Assembly (NCBI RefSeq): GCF_900102785.1
Contig: NZ_FNGC01000006.1
Span: 62,001 to 126,000, forward strand
Length of the DNA stretch: 64,000 nucleotides
Direction of reading: 5' to 3'
Source of the DNA: Arthrobacter sp. ok362
GTDB lineage: Bacteria > Actinomycetota > Actinomycetes > Actinomycetales > Micrococcaceae
Shown piece by piece: positions 28,772-38,179 of the stretch (positions are counted from its first letter, which is position 1; every line of letters begins with the position of its first letter). Below the pieces are notes generated by a model that made no database searches, had not been told where the DNA came from, and worked only from the letters and a program-made list of their open reading frames with translations. Made by a program: the position numbers and the translations under genes.

Positions 28772-29017
28772 CTAGGCCTGGGCGTTGGCGATGAAGCTGA
28801 CGGCGTCGCCGACGGTCTTGAGGTTCTTGACCTCTTCGTCCGGGATGCGGACGCCGAACTTCTCTTCGGCGTTGACCACGATGGTCATCATCGAGATGGA
28901 GTCGATGTCCAGGTCCTCGGTGAAGGACTTGTCCATTTCGACAGCCTCCGTGGCCAGACCGGTCTCTTCGTTGACGATTTCAGCCAGGCCGGCCAGGATT
29001 TCTTCGTTGTTAGCCAT
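28772..29017 (-). CDS. acpP: Acyl carrier protein
   Basis: 81 residues, acidic and helical. The phosphopantetheine-attachment motif is DLDIDSISMMTIVV, where the Ser after Asp takes the cofactor; Ile replaces the commoner Leu after it. AAAAGGAG precedes the ATG. It shuttles intermediates between FabH, FabF and the other enzymes, and lies between fabH and fabF in the usual order. Confidence 0.97.
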   Translation of the reverse strand: MANNEEILAGLAEIVNEETGLATEAVEMDKSFTEDLDIDSISMMTIVVNAEEKFGVRIPDEEVKNLKTVGDAVSFIANAQA

Positions 29018-29216
29018 TGATGGCTCCTTTTCTGGTTGTTGCCCCCGGCCGCCGGTGGAATGCCGGCCGTCGTGGGCGGAAATGATTCAAACCGAGGGTT
29101 CGGCTTGGTGCGGGAATGCTTGCTGAGCACAGCATGGGGCGAGCCCTGAAAGTCAGGACATGCGGTGCAAAGGTAAAACGGGCGGAACGTATTCAGTTCA
29201 GAAAAGCGGTGGCTGC

Positions 29217-30278
29217 CTAAGGAAGCACGACCACCTGGGCGCCGAAGACCAGTCCGGCTCCGAAGCCGATCTGCAGCGCCAGCCCGCCGCTGAGCTCAGG
29301 GTTTTCCTCAAGCAGGCGGTGGGTGGCCAGGGGGATGGACGCCGCCGACGTGTTGCCGGCGTCGGCGATGTCGCGGGCGATCTTGACGGTCTCGGGCAGC
29401 TGCAGCTTCTTGGCCATCTCGTCAATGATGCGCATGTTGGCCTGATGCGGGATGAACGCGGCAAGGTCCTCGGCCCGGATGCCGGCGGCATCCAAGGCCT
29501 GCTGGGCCACCTTGGCCATCTCCCATACGGCCCAGCGGAAGACGGTCTGGCCGTCCTGGCGCAGGGTGGGCCACAGCGACGCGTCGGTCACTGCCGCTTC
29601 CGCATCGCTGATTGCGGCGCCGTGCTTGCCGGTCAGGGCGAGCTCGCGGATGTCCAGCATGGAGTGGGTCATCCCGATGGCATCCCACTTGCTGCCGTCC
29701 GATCCCCAGACTGAAGGGGCGATGCCCGGCGTGTCGGAGGGGCCGATCACGACGGCACCCGCGCCGTCGCCAAGCAGGAAGGAGATGGTCCGTTCCGTGT
29801 TGTCGATGACGTCGGAGAGCTTCTCGGCACCGACGACCAGGACGTAGGCGGCCGCGCCGGAGCGCACCAGGGCGTCGCCCTGGGCGATGCCGTAGCAGTA
29901 GCCGGCGCACGCCGCGGAAATGTCGAAGGCCGGGGCCGGCGTCGCGCCGAGGCGGTCGGCGAGGCTCGCGGCAGCGGAGGGGGTCGCGTACGGGTGGGTG
30001 ACCGTGGAAACGATCACGGCGCCGAGCTGGGAGGCCTCGATGCCGGCCTTTTGCAGCGCCTCACGTGCGGCACCCTCGGCCATGTCAATCACGCTGACAT
30101 CGGCGGGCGCGCGGTGCCGGGTGACGATGCCCGTGCGCTGGCGGATCCACTCATCCGACGAATCGATCCACTGGCACACGTCATCGTTGGTCACGATCAC
30201 GCTGGGCCGGTAGGCGCCGACACCCATGATGCGGGTGTTTTCCTGTACGGGCGCCTGCTTCAAAGTGGGAACGCTCAT
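29217..30278 (-). CDS. fabH: 3-oxoacyl-ACP synthase III (FabH)
   Basis: 353 residues. It starts fatty-acid chains by condensing a short acyl-CoA with malonyl-ACP; actinobacteria often use branched primers. Catalytic Cys is in ISAACAGYCYGIAQGDAL, His in AFIPHQANMRII and Asn in DAGNTSAASIPL. The ATG overlaps the fabD stop as ATGA, so translation is coupled. Extra N-terminal residues (about 15) precede the family start RIMGVGAYRP. Confidence 0.96.
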   Translation of the reverse strand: MSVPTLKQAPVQENTRIMGVGAYRPSVIVTNDDVCQWIDSSDEWIRQRTGIVTRHRAPADVSVIDMAEGAAREALQKAGIEASQLGAVIVSTVTHPYATPSAAASLADRLGATPAPAFDISAACAGYCYGIAQGDALVRSGAAAYVLVVGAEKLSDVIDNTERTISFLLGDGAGAVVIGPSDTPGIAPSVWGSDGSKWDAIGMTHSMLDIRELALTGKHGAAISDAEAAVTDASLWPTLRQDGQTVFRWAVWEMAKVAQQALDAAGIRAEDLAAFIPHQANMRIIDEMAKKLQLPETVKIARDIADAGNTSAASIPLATHRLLEENPELSGGLALQIGFGAGLVFGAQVVVLP

Positions 30279-31204
30279 GCCCCTCCCTCCAGTTCTGCGA
30301 ATAGGGCCAGGGCCGCGGAAAGGTCGTCCGGGGTCTTGACGGTGACGGTCTTGACGCCGGACATGCCGCGCTTGGCCAGGCCGGCCAGTGTTCCGGCGGG
30401 AGCCAGTTCGATCACGCCGGTTACCCCGCGCTGCACCATCGTCTCCATGCAGAGGTCCCAGCGGACCGGACGGGACACCTGGGCGATCAGGCTGTCGACG
30501 GCGGCAGCGCCGTCGGTGACTTCCGCGCCGTCGAAGTTGGACAGCAGCGGTACCTGCGGGTTCTGGGGGTGCAGCGACGGGCGCAGGGCCTGCAGGGCCG
30601 CGCCGGCGGGGGCCATGTGCGCGGTGTGGAACGCGCCCGCGACCTTCAGCGGAATGACCCGGGCCTTGGCCGGCGGGTTCTCCGCCAGGGCCTTGAGCTG
30701 CTCCAGGGTGCCGGCGGCGACGGTCTGGCCGGCCCCGTTGACGTTGGCGGCGGTGGCCCCGGCGGCGCCAATGGCTGCCAGGACGTCCGCGGGGTCGCCG
30801 CCCACGACGGCGCTCATGCCGGTCGGGGTGGCGGCAGCGGCGGCGGCCATGCTGTTGGCTCGTTCGCGGACAAACGTCATGGCTTCGGTTTCCGACAGCA
30901 CACCGGCGAGCGAGGCCGCGGTGATTTCGCCGACGGAGTGGCCGGCAAGGATGACCGGAAGCGTGCCGAGTTCGACGTCGAACAGTGACTTTGCGGTCAC
31001 CAGGCCTGCGGCGACAATCAGGGGCTGCGCTACCGCAGTGTCCTTGATGGTCTCCTCATCGGAGGTGGTGCCGTGGGCGGTGAGGTCGATGCCTGCTATT
31101 TCGCTGAGGGAGGCCAGGAGGCCTGCGACGGGTGGCAGTTCCAGCCAGGGGGCCAGAAAACCAGGGGTCTGGGAGCCCTGTCCAGGGCAGACGATTGCAA
31201 GCAC
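30275..31204 (-). CDS. fabD: Malonyl-CoA:ACP transacylase (FabD)
   Basis: 309 residues from GTG 31204 (family start VLAIVCPGQGSQTPGFLAPW). It moves malonyl groups to ACP. The nucleophile Ser is in ILAGHSVGEITAASLAG and the partner His in VAGAFHTAHMAPA. A start at 31261 would add 19 unconserved residues and run into the promoter region. It is the first fab gene after the PucR-family regulator, and a shared motif in both upstream regions suggests control by that regulator. Confidence 0.95.
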   Translation of the reverse strand: MLAIVCPGQGSQTPGFLAPWLELPPVAGLLASLSEIAGIDLTAHGTTSDEETIKDTAVAQPLIVAAGLVTAKSLFDVELGTLPVILAGHSVGEITAASLAGVLSETEAMTFVRERANSMAAAAAATPTGMSAVVGGDPADVLAAIGAAGATAANVNGAGQTVAAGTLEQLKALAENPPAKARVIPLKVAGAFHTAHMAPAGAALQALRPSLHPQNPQVPLLSNFDGAEVTDGAAAVDSLIAQVSRPVRWDLCMETMVQRGVTGVIELAPAGTLAGLAKRGMSGVKTVTVKTPDDLSAALALFAELEGGA

Positions 31205-31270
31205 GTAACCAGCTTTCCAAATTACCGCGTGAACATTCGTGTTTTCATGCACCAAGCTCACTGGGTCAGT

Positions 31271-31288
31271 TTGTAGGAAGTCTACAAC
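31271..31288 (-). promoter_or_regulatory. Palindrome upstream of fabD, candidate regulator operator
   Basis: TTGTAG-GAAGT-CTACAA (31271-31287) is a perfect 6-5-6 inverted repeat in the 87-bp gap before fabD. Its right part GAAGTCTACAAC recurs as GAAGGCTACAAC before the regulator gene (32579-32590), 11 of 12 bases. Confidence 0.5.
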
Positions 31289-31291
31289 GGT

Positions 31292-32536
31292 TCAGGAGCC
31301 GTTGCGGGGAGGCTGCCGCTCCGTGGGGGCCTTCGGCGGGGCCGAAAGCCGGCCCACCACGAGGGCGGTCTGGAGCACGAACGCCTCCCGCGGCAGCAGC
31401 GGATCCCAGCCCGTGACGTCGCAGACGCGCTTGAGCCGGTAGCGCACCGTGTTGGCGTGGACGAAGAGTTCGCGGGCCGTCGCCTCGAGCGAATGGCCCA
31501 GTTCGAGGTACGTGCCCAAGGTCTCCACCAGCCCGTTGGAGGCGGCCAGCAGCGGGCGGTAGATGTTCTTGACCAGCGAGCGGCGGGCGGCGTCGTCGCC
31601 GGAGATGACGCGCTCGGGGAGCAGGTCATCGGCCGCCACCGGGCGCGGCGCGGAAGGCCATGCCCGGGCCGCGGTGAGGCCGGCGAAGGCTGACTGGGCG
31701 GAGCCGCTGGCTTCCAGGAGGGAACCGGCCTCCGGGCCGTAGACCACCGGGCCGGGAGCAAAGAGTTCGCTGAGCTTCAGGTACGCGGTCTCCCGGTCGT
31801 GGACCCCGCCGAGGATCAGGATGAGCCGGTCGCCCTGGATCCCCACAAGGGCGTCCTCGGCGAAGCGCCCTGCGGTGCGCCGCAGTTCGCTGACGTAGCT
31901 GGCGCTTGGTTCGGACGGGGAATTCCCGACCATCACAGTGAAGCGTTCCTGCGCCTTCCAGCCCAGGGCCGCGATCCTGGACCGCAGCGCGTCCGTGTTT
32001 TCGCCGCGGAGGATGGCATCGACAATCAGGGCCTCCAGGCGGGTATCCCAGGAGCCGCGGGATTCCGCGGCGCGGGCGTAGACGTCGGCGGCCGCGAACG
32101 CGACCTCCCGCGAATAGCGCAGCACGGCTTCCCGGAGGGCCCCCTGGTCCGCTTCCGGGGCGATGACCGGGACCTGGTCCTCCACGACCTCCACGACGAT
32201 CCGGATCAGCTGGAGCGCCTTCTGGAGGCTGATGGAGCGGGTCAGCTCGGTGGGCGCGGTGCCGAAGACGTCGGAGAGGATCCACGACGGCGAGCTCGGC
32301 CGCTCGTACCATGTGACGAAGGCTGCGATGCCGTTCTGGGCCACCATGCCCAGGGCGGAACGTTCATCCGAGTTCAGCCGGCTGTACCACGGCAGGGATT
32401 TCTCCAACTGGCGCAGCGTCGTCGTCGACAGCTGGCCCACGCTGGCCCGGAGCTTCTTGAGGGTCTCGGCCTTCTCCGGAGTCATCGCCCTCGAGGCCGG
32501 CTTGCGTTTTTCGGGAGTGGTGATCGGCTCTGCCAT
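31292..32536 (-). CDS. PucR-family transcriptional regulator, FasR-like
   Basis: 414 residues from ATG 32536 (MAEPITTPEKRKP). An N-terminal and a central GGDEF-like sensory region precede the C-terminal PucR helix-turn-helix (HSLEATARELFVHANTVRYR, near residue 370). In Streptomyces coelicolor the PucR-type regulator FasR lies just before fabD-fabH-acpP-fabF and activates it. The identical order here, with no gene between, supports the same job. A probable terminator separates it from aceE upstream. Function by synteny is inferred. Confidence 0.85.
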   Translation of the reverse strand: MAEPITTPEKRKPASRAMTPEKAETLKKLRASVGQLSTTTLRQLEKSLPWYSRLNSDERSALGMVAQNGIAAFVTWYERPSSPSWILSDVFGTAPTELTRSISLQKALQLIRIVVEVVEDQVPVIAPEADQGALREAVLRYSREVAFAAADVYARAAESRGSWDTRLEALIVDAILRGENTDALRSRIAALGWKAQERFTVMVGNSPSEPSASYVSELRRTAGRFAEDALVGIQGDRLILILGGVHDRETAYLKLSELFAPGPVVYGPEAGSLLEASGSAQSAFAGLTAARAWPSAPRPVAADDLLPERVISGDDAARRSLVKNIYRPLLAASNGLVETLGTYLELGHSLEATARELFVHANTVRYRLKRVCDVTGWDPLLPREAFVLQTALVVGRLSAPPKAPTERQPPRNGS

Positions 32537-32578
32537 GCATTGAGCATACGGGGCGCGCCGTCCAAGCTCCATTTGTGC

Positions 32579-32599
32579 GAAGGCTACAACTGCCGTTGT
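32579..32599 (-). promoter_or_regulatory. Candidate autoregulatory site of the PucR-family regulator
   Basis: GAAGGCTACAAC (32579-32590), which nearly matches the fabD upstream motif, is followed by TGCC then GTTGT. This makes ACAAC-4nt-GTTGT (32586-32599). It lies about 43 bp before the regulator's start codon. Confidence 0.45.
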
Positions 32600-32618
32600 C
32601 CTGCATCACAACGTCCAC

Positions 32619-32654
32619 GGCCCGGCCAACGGCCCGGCCAACGGCCCGGCCCCC
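32619..32654. repeat. 12-bp tandem repeat, three copies
   Basis: GGCCCGGCCAAC occurs at 32619-32630 and 32631-32642, then GGCCCGGCCCCC at 32643-32654, in the aceE-regulator gap. Confidence 0.85.
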
Positions 32655-32701
32655 GATCCGGCCCCCGGAGGGAGACGGCGGGGGACGGCGGGCTTAAACG
32701 C

Positions 32702-32744
32702 CCGACGGCGGCCCCCCACCTTTCGAAAGAGGAGCCGCCGTCGG
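32702..32744 (-). terminator. aceE terminator hairpin
   Basis: CCGACGGCGG (32702-32711) pairs perfectly with CCGCCGTCGG (32735-32744). The loop contains the palindrome CTTTCGAAAG. It lies 41 bp after the aceE stop in its direction of transcription. Confidence 0.65.
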
Positions 32745-32784
32745 TCATGGCTGCCTGGCCTCACGGCCGGGCGGGGGCGTCGGG

Positions 32785-35538
32785 TTAGGAGTCGCCGCCC
32801 GCGTTGCCGGTGGTGCCGGCGTTGACGTTGTGCAGGCGGTACTTCTCGATGGCCTGGGCGGGCGCCTGGGCATCCACTTCGCCCCGACGGGCCAGCATCT
32901 CCAGGGAACGGACCACAACCGAGTGGACGTCGTTCTTGAAGAAGCGGCGTGCCGCGGCGCGGGTGTCCGAGAAGCCGAAGCCGTCAGCGCCGAGCGAGGC
33001 AAACTCGTTCGGGAGGAACTGGCGGATCTGGTCCGGCACGGCCTTCATGTAGTCGGTGACGGCCACGATCGGGCCGGTGGCGCCGGCGAGCTGCTGGGTC
33101 ACGAACGGGACGCGGGCGGGCTGGCCGGGGTTGAGGAAGGAGTCTTCCTCAGCGGCCATGGCGTCGCGGCGCAGTTCGGTCCAGGAGGTCACGGACCAGA
33201 CGTCCGCTGAGACGCCCCAGTCCTCGGCGAGGACCCGCTGGGCTTCGAGGGCCCAGGGGACGGACACGCCCGAGGCAAGGATCTGCGTGCGCGGGCCGTC
33301 AATCTTGGCCGGTGCGAGCAGGTAGATGCCCTTGACGATGCCCTCGACGTCGAGTTCCGCCGGTGCCGGCGGCTGCACGATCGGCTCGTTGTAGACCGTG
33401 ATGTAGTACATCACGTTCCGCGACGGGTCGTTGTCGGCCGGGCCGGGGCCGTACATCCGGTTGAGGCCGTCGCGCATAATGACGCCGATCTCATAGCCGT
33501 ATGCCGGGTCGTAGGTGACGACGGCCGGGTTGGTTGCCGCCAGCATGGGGGAGTGCCCGTCCGCGTGCTGCAGGCCTTCGCCGGTCAGCGTGGTGCGGCC
33601 GGCCGTGGCGCCGATGATGAACCCGCGGGTCATCTGATCCGCGGCGGCCCAGAAGGAATCGCCCGTGCGCTGGAACCCGAACATCGAGTAGAAGACGTAG
33701 ACCGGGATGAGCGGTTCGCCGTGCGTGGCGTAGGACGTGCCGGCGGCGGTGAAGGCTGCCACGGACCCGGCCTCGTTGATGCCGGCGTGCACGATCTGGC
33801 CGGAGATGGACTCCTTGTACGCCAGGACGAGCTCGCGGTCCACGGAGAGGTAGTTCTGGCCGTTCGGGTTGTAGATCTTCGCCGTCGGGAAGAACGCGTC
33901 CATGCCGAACGTTCGGGCCTCATCCGGAATGATCGGCACAATCCGCTTGCCGAACTCCTTGTCCCGCATGAGGTCCTTGAGCAGGCGGACAAACGCCATG
34001 GTCGTGGCGGCATGCTGTTTGCCGGAGCCGCGGTTGGCGACTTCGTAGGCCTTCTCATCCGGGAGGGTGACGTCCACGTGCTTGGAGCGCCGCTCGGGGA
34101 CGAAGCCGCCGAGTTCCTTGCGGCGGCCCATCAGGTACTGGATCTCCGGGGAGTCCATGCCGGGGTGGTAGTACGGCGGCCGGTAGAGGTCCGCTTCCAG
34201 CTGCTCGTCCGTGATCGGGATGCGCAGGTGGTCGCGGAAGGCCTTGAGGTCGGCCATCGTGAGCTTCTTCATCTGGTGGGTCGCGTTGCGGCCCTCGAAG
34301 TGCGTACCCAGGCCGTAGCCCTTGACCGTGTGGGCCAGGATGACCGTGGGCTTGCCCTTGAACTCGGTGGCGGCCTTGTAGGCGGCGTAAACCTTGTTGT
34401 AGTCGTGACCGCCGCGCTTGAGGTTCCAGATCTCGTCGTCGGACAGGTCCTGGACCATTTCCTTGGTCTGCGGGGTCTTGCCGAAGAAGTGCTCGCGGAC
34501 GAACGCGCCGGACTCGGCCTTGTACGTCTGGTAATCGCCGTCGACGGTCTCGTTCATGATCTTGACGAGCGAGCCGTCCTCGTCCTTGGCCAGCAAGTTG
34601 TCCCACTCCCGGCCCCAGACCACCTTGATGACGTTCCAGCCGGCGCCGCGGAAGAAGGCCTCGAGTTCCTGCATGATCTTGCCGTTGCCGCGGACCGGTC
34701 CGTCGAGGCGCTGGAGGTTGCAGTTGATGACGAAGTTAAGGTTGTCGAGCTTGTCGTTGGCCGCGAGCTGGAGCAGGCCGCGGGACTCGGGCTCGTCCAT
34801 TTCGCCGTCGCCCAGGAACGCCCAGACCTGCTGGTCCGAGGTGTCCTTCATGCCGCGGTTGTGCAGGTACCGGTTGGACTGCGCCTGGTAGATGGCGTTC
34901 ATCGGGCCGATGCCCATGGAGACCGTGGGGAATTCCCAGAATTCCGGCATGAGGCGCGGGTGCGGGTAGGAGGAAAGGGCATGCCCTTCCTTGGACTTCT
35001 CCTGACGGAAGCCGTCCATGTCCTCTTCGCTCAGCCGGCCTTCCATGAAGGCGCGGGCGTACATGCCGGGGGAGGCGTGGCCCTGGAAGAAGACCTGGTC
35101 CCCGCCGCCGGGGTGGTCCTTGCCGCGGAAGAAGTGGTTGAACCCGACTTCGTAGAGAGTTGCGGCGCCGGCGTAGGTGGAGATGTGGCCGCCGACGCCG
35201 ATATCCGCACGCTGGGCCCGGTGCACCATGACCGCGGCGTTCCAGCGCAGCCAGGCGCGGTACTTGCGTTCAATCTCCTCGTCGCCCGGGAATTCCGCTT
35301 CCTGGTCCACCGGGATGGTGTTGACGTAGTCCGTGGTGGTGACCATCGGAACACCCACGCTCTGCGCCCCGGCCCGCTGGAGCAGGCTGCGCATAATGTA
35401 CTGGGCACGTTCAGTGCCCTGTTCCTGAATCAAAGTGTCCAGGGACTCCAGCCATTCGGCGGTCTCTTCCGGATCACGATCAGGCAGCTGGTTTGTCAAC
35501 CCGCTGAGGATATGGGAGGTATCTTCTCCTGCAGCCAC
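32785..35538 (-). CDS. aceE: Pyruvate dehydrogenase E1 component, homodimeric (AceE)
   Basis: 917 residues from GTG 35538. It decarboxylates pyruvate with thiamine diphosphate, feeding acetyl-CoA to the neighbouring fab operon. It has the long single-chain E1 form, with the N-terminal [10 protein letters not shown] and [15 protein letters not shown] [20 protein letters not shown], the ThDP motif [12 protein letters not shown]...NFVINCN, and the transketolase-like C-terminal half. AGAGAGG lies 7 bp before GTG 35538; ATG 35571 would add 11 residues without a site. Thiamine supply is set by thiC elsewhere in the window. Confidence 0.96.
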   Translation of the reverse strand: MAAGEDTSHILSGLTNQLPDRDPEETAEWLESLDTLIQEQGTERAQYIMRSLLQRAGAQSVGVPMVTTTDYVNTIPVDQEAEFPGDEEIERKYRAWLRWNAAVMVHRAQRADIGVGGHISTYAGAATLYEVGFNHFFRGKDHPGGGDQVFFQGHASPGMYARAFMEGRLSEEDMDGFRQEKSKEGHALSSYPHPRLMPEFWEFPTVSMGIGPMNAIYQAQSNRYLHNRGMKDTSDQQVWAFLGDGEMDEPESRGLLQLAANDKLDNLNFVINCNLQRLDGPVRGNGKIMQELEAFFRGAGWNVIKVVWGREWDNLLAKDEDGSLVKIMNETVDGDYQTYKAESGAFVREHFFGKTPQTKEMVQDLSDDEIWNLKRGGHDYNKVYAAYKAATEFKGKPTVILAHTVKGYGLGTHFEGRNATHQMKKLTMADLKAFRDHLRIPITDEQLEADLYRPPYYHPGMDSPEIQYLMGRRKELGGFVPERRSKHVDVTLPDEKAYEVANRGSGKQHAATTMAFVRLLKDLMRDKEFGKRIVPIIPDEARTFGMDAFFPTAKIYNPNGQNYLSVDRELVLAYKESISGQIVHAGINEAGSVAAFTAAGTSYATHGEPLIPVYVFYSMFGFQRTGDSFWAAADQMTRGFIIGATAGRTTLTGEGLQHADGHSPMLAATNPAVVTYDPAYGYEIGVIMRDGLNRMYGPGPADNDPSRNVMYYITVYNEPIVQPPAPAELDVEGIVKGIYLLAPAKIDGPRTQILASGVSVPWALEAQRVLAEDWGVSADVWSVTSWTELRRDAMAAEEDSFLNPGQPARVPFVTQQLAGATGPIVAVTDYMKAVPDQIRQFLPNEFASLGADGFGFSDTRAAARRFFKNDVHSVVVRSLEMLARRGEVDAQAPAQAIEKYRLHNVNAGTTGNAGGDS

Positions 35539-35975
35539 GTCCAACCTCTCTTTGAGCGCATCCATCGGCACCCTCAGCTCCGGGCAGGGTGACTGCCTGG
35601 CGTGAACGCGTCGTGTGCGACATATCGGTTACAACAGCCCGGTCGTATGCGCCGGGCAAGGTCCAATCACGGTACGCCTGCCTGTAAATAGCCGGGCGGT
35701 TGCCCGCGCAGGCGTAGTCGTCACCTGCCACTCTAGCCGTGCGGGCTGGCGGATGCGTAGCCGCCCCATGGACCCGCCACCGTATTTCACGGGCATACTG
35801 GTTGTGTGACGAAGCGCTGCCCGGCAGCCTCCGGATCGCCCCGTGTGACGCAGAATATGGCGGATCGCGGTGCCAACAGCTTGAAGCGAGAGCTCAAAGG
35901 GTGTTGGCTTGGAGTAATGGAAATCACTAGTGCCATTGAAAACATGAAGCAATTCACAAAGCATAGGAGCAACAC
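35539..35975. other. Divergent aceE / DUF3052 intergenic region
   Basis: 437 bp between two divergently transcribed genes, so it should hold both promoters. I see no convincing gene. GGTTACAACAG (about 35629) weakly resembles the fabD motif. No clear paired -35/-10 stands out. Confidence 0.5.
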
Positions 35976-36395
35976 GTGAGCGAGGCCGACGCCGCTACTT
36001 CGGTAAATGTGGCGGAGAAACTGGGTTTCAAAGACGGGGACCTGATTCAGGAATTCGGTTATGACGACGACGTCGACTTCGACTTGCGAGACGATATCGA
36101 AGATCTCACGGGCTCTGAGCTTCTCGACGAGGACGATCACGAGGTGGTCGACGCCGCCATTCTCTGGTGGCGGGCAGGTGACGGAGACCTTGTTGACACC
36201 CTGGTCGATTCGCTGACCACTCTCACCGAGGGCGGCGTTGTCTGGGTCCTGACTCCCAAGTCCGGCCGGGACGGCTACGTGTCGCCGGCCGACATCCAGG
36301 ATGCCGCGCCCACCGCGGGGCTCCACTACACCACGTCCGCCGGCGTCTCGAAGGACTGGAGCGCCACCCGGCTGGTCACGCGGAAGAACAAGTGA
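35976..36395 (+). CDS. DUF3052 family protein
   Basis: 139 residues, GTG start with AGGAG 7 bp upstream. It is a very acidic actinobacterial protein. The core is NVAEKLGFKDGDLIQEFGYD, DEDDHEVVDAAILWWRAGDG and GGVVWVLTPKSGRDGYV, ending with a basic RLVTRKNK. Function is unknown. It is regularly found divergent from aceE and before a peroxiredoxin in actinobacteria, as here; its stop overlaps the next start (GTGA). Confidence 0.9.
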   Translation: MSEADAATSVNVAEKLGFKDGDLIQEFGYDDDVDFDLRDDIEDLTGSELLDEDDHEVVDAAILWWRAGDGDLVDTLVDSLTTLTEGGVVWVLTPKSGRDGYVSPADIQDAAPTAGLHYTTSAGVSKDWSATRLVTRKNK

Positions 36396-36922
36396 CCCAA
36401 GCGGTCCAGCACGAGGCCACTGCGGTGTCTGCCGCTACGCTGTCCGCCGCCGTGGCGCCCGTTCCCGGCATCGGCGATCCCGCCCCGGATTTCGAACTCG
36501 CCAATCAATTCGGCGAACCCGTGCGCCTCTCGGACTTCCGCGGGCACAATGTAGTCATTGTCTTTTATCCCTTCGCTTTCTCCGGCATCTGCACCGGGGA
36601 ACTGTGCGAAATCCGGGACAACCTGGCCCTGTTCGAAGATGCCGATGCCGCCGTGCTTGCAGTCTCGGTGGACAGCAAGTTCGCCCAGCGGGCCTACGCC
36701 GAAAAGGAAGGCTACGGCTTCGACCTGCTCGCCGACTTTTGGCCGCACGGCGCCGTGGCCTCGGCGTACGGGGTGTTCGACTCTGAGAGCGGCATGGCAC
36801 TGCGCGGCACCTTTATCATCGACGCGGCGGGAATCGTCCGCTACGTCGTGGTGAATCCCCGCGGCCAGGCCCGGGACCTTGCCGAATACCGGACTGCCCT
36901 CGCGGGACTCGGCGGGAACTGA
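36392..36922 (+). CDS. Peroxiredoxin (AhpC/TSA family, AhpE-like)
   Basis: 176 residues. It reduces hydroperoxides with a redox Cys. The thioredoxin-fold core starts at about residue 26 (IGDPAPDFELANQFGEPVRL). The peroxidatic Cys is in PFAFSGICTGEL (Px3SxxC) and a second Cys follows five residues later (GELCEIRDN). The N-terminal about 25 residues are Ala-rich and poorly conserved, so the true start could be downstream of GTG 36392. The electron donor is not encoded nearby. Confidence 0.9.
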   Translation: MTQAVQHEATAVSAATLSAAVAPVPGIGDPAPDFELANQFGEPVRLSDFRGHNVVIVFYPFAFSGICTGELCEIRDNLALFEDADAAVLAVSVDSKFAQRAYAEKEGYGFDLLADFWPHGAVASAYGVFDSESGMALRGTFIIDAAGIVRYVVVNPRGQARDLAEYRTALAGLGGN

Positions 36923-36953
36923 TCCGGTGAGGCAGCGGCGGCCAGGAATCGGC

Positions 36954-37859
36954 ATGACCGGGTTTGCCAGCCTCCCGCCGGTCGCGGCAGCCGAGACCGC
37001 CGCGGAGCTCCAGTGCAGCGAACTCGGGATCCTGCAGGACATCCACGGCCTCCTGTCCGGGCGACAGTTTGCGGTGCTGACCGGCGCCGGCCTGAGCACG
37101 GATTCGGGCATCCCGGATTACCGGGGGCCCGGCGCCGCGCCGCGGACCCCCATGACCTACCAGGAATTCATCGGCGAACCCGGAAACCGGCAACGCTACT
37201 GGGCCCGTAACCACATCGGCTGGTCGCACCTGCGCCGGGCCGATCCCAACGACGGCCACGCCGCGGTAGCCCGGCTGGAACAGCGGGGACTGCTCACCGG
37301 GCTCATCACCCAGAACGTGGACCGTCTCCACGAGGACGCCGGCAGCGTCAACGTGGTGGACCTGCACGGCCGGTTCGACCAGGTTGTGTGCCTGGACTGC
37401 CAGCGGCGGTTCAGCCGCCGGATGCTGGCCGGTGTCCTGGAGGAACTCAACCCCGGGTTCCTGGAACGGGCGCAGGCCGCCGGGGTAGTTGAAATGGCCC
37501 CCGACGCCGATGCCACAGTCGAGGACTCCGGACTGATCGAATCGTTCGTCGTCGCCCGCTGCCCCGCCTGCGCGGGAACCTTGAAACCAGACTTCGTGTA
37601 CTTCGGCGAAAACGTGCCCAAGGACCGCGTGGAGCGCTCCTACGCCATGGTTGACGCGGCCCGGGCGCTCCTGGTGGCCGGCTCATCGCTCACCGTGATG
37701 AGCGGCCTGCGTTTTGTCCGCCACGCGGCGAAGCAGGGCAAAGCCGTGGTCATCATCAATAAGGGACCGACCCGCGGGGACAACCTCGCCACCATCAAGT
37801 TGGAGGCAGGCGTCAGCGGGGCCCTGACCTGGCTCGCCGCCGAGCTGCCGCCACTGTAG
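36954..37859 (+). CDS. Sir2-family NAD-dependent protein deacetylase
   Basis: 301 residues from ATG 36954 (AGGA 7 bp upstream; GTG 36927 is an alternative). It removes acyl groups from lysines using NAD+. Motifs are GAGLSTDSGIPDYRG, TQNVDRLHEDAG and the catalytic DLHGRF. Four zinc Cys are present as CLDCQRRF and CPACAGTLKP, then VYFGENVP, GSSLTVMSG and IINKGPT. The substrate-selecting region is of the bacterial class II-like kind. It ends 90 bp before tRNA-Val. Confidence 0.92.
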   Translation: MTGFASLPPVAAAETAAELQCSELGILQDIHGLLSGRQFAVLTGAGLSTDSGIPDYRGPGAAPRTPMTYQEFIGEPGNRQRYWARNHIGWSHLRRADPNDGHAAVARLEQRGLLTGLITQNVDRLHEDAGSVNVVDLHGRFDQVVCLDCQRRFSRRMLAGVLEELNPGFLERAQAAGVVEMAPDADATVEDSGLIESFVVARCPACAGTLKPDFVYFGENVPKDRVERSYAMVDAARALLVAGSSLTVMSGLRFVRHAAKQGKAVVIINKGPTRGDNLATIKLEAGVSGALTWLAAELPPL

Positions 37860-37874
37860 GGACGCCCTGGCCGA

Positions 37875-37905
37875 TTGGCGCATGGCCGGTGACATCCGGT
37901 ACAGT
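37875..37905 (+). promoter_or_regulatory. Possible tRNA-Val promoter
   Basis: TTGGCG (37875-37880) and TACAGT (37900-37905) are separated by 19 bp, about 45 bp before the tRNA. The gap is long, so this is tentative. Confidence 0.35.
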
Positions 37906-37949
37906 AGCTGTTCGTTGGTTGAAGCGCTGAGGCGCGGATACCGCGGTTT

Positions 37950-38025
37950 GGGTCTTTAGCTCAGCTGGTAGAGCGCCACGTTTACACCGTGGATGTCATC
38001 GGTTCGATCCCGGTAGGACCCACCA
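37950..38025 (+). tRNA. tRNA-Val (anticodon TAC), CCA encoded
   Basis: The cloverleaf folds fully. The acceptor stem is GGGTCTT/AGGACCC and the D-arm contains AGCTCAGCTGGTAGAGC. The anticodon stem CCACG/CGTGG encloses TTTACAC with anticodon TAC (reads GUA/GUG), and the T-arm is CGGTTCGATCCCG. Discriminator A is followed by genomic CCA (38023-38025). Confidence 0.97.
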
Positions 38026-38027
38026 TA

Positions 38028-38073
38028 AAAACCCCGTCATTCCGGACCACATGGTCCGCAAGGACGGGGTTTT
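38028..38073 (+). terminator. Terminator of tRNA-Val
   Basis: A two-step hairpin has outer AAAACCCCGTC (38028-38038) paired with 38063-38073 ending in TTTT, and inner CGGACCA/TGGTCCG (38043-38049 with 38052-38058). Confidence 0.9.
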
Positions 38074-38110
38074 GTGCGTCCTGTTGATCCGTTCGGCCGC
38101 GGTTCACCGG

Positions 38111-38172
38111 TCTCCGGGCCCCGAAATCTCCGGGCCCCCAAATTGTCCGGCCCCTAAAATGTCCGAGCCCCG
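38111..38172 (+). repeat. Four degenerate 16-18 bp repeats (TCCGGGCCCCnAAA)
   Basis: Copies read TCTCCGGGCCCCGAAA, TCTCCGGGCCCCCAAA, TTGTCCGGCCCCTAAAA and TGTCCGAGCCCC. They run up to the start of the small gene at 38180. Confidence 0.8.
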
Positions 38173-38179
38173 CCCTAGC

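Noticed and set aside
33553..35592. 679-codon plus-strand frame opposite aceE
   Set aside because: Antisense shadow of a highly conserved enzyme.
37950..38073. tRNA-Val as an integration site
   Set aside because: No integrase or duplicated tRNA 3' end was seen downstream; a terminator follows directly.
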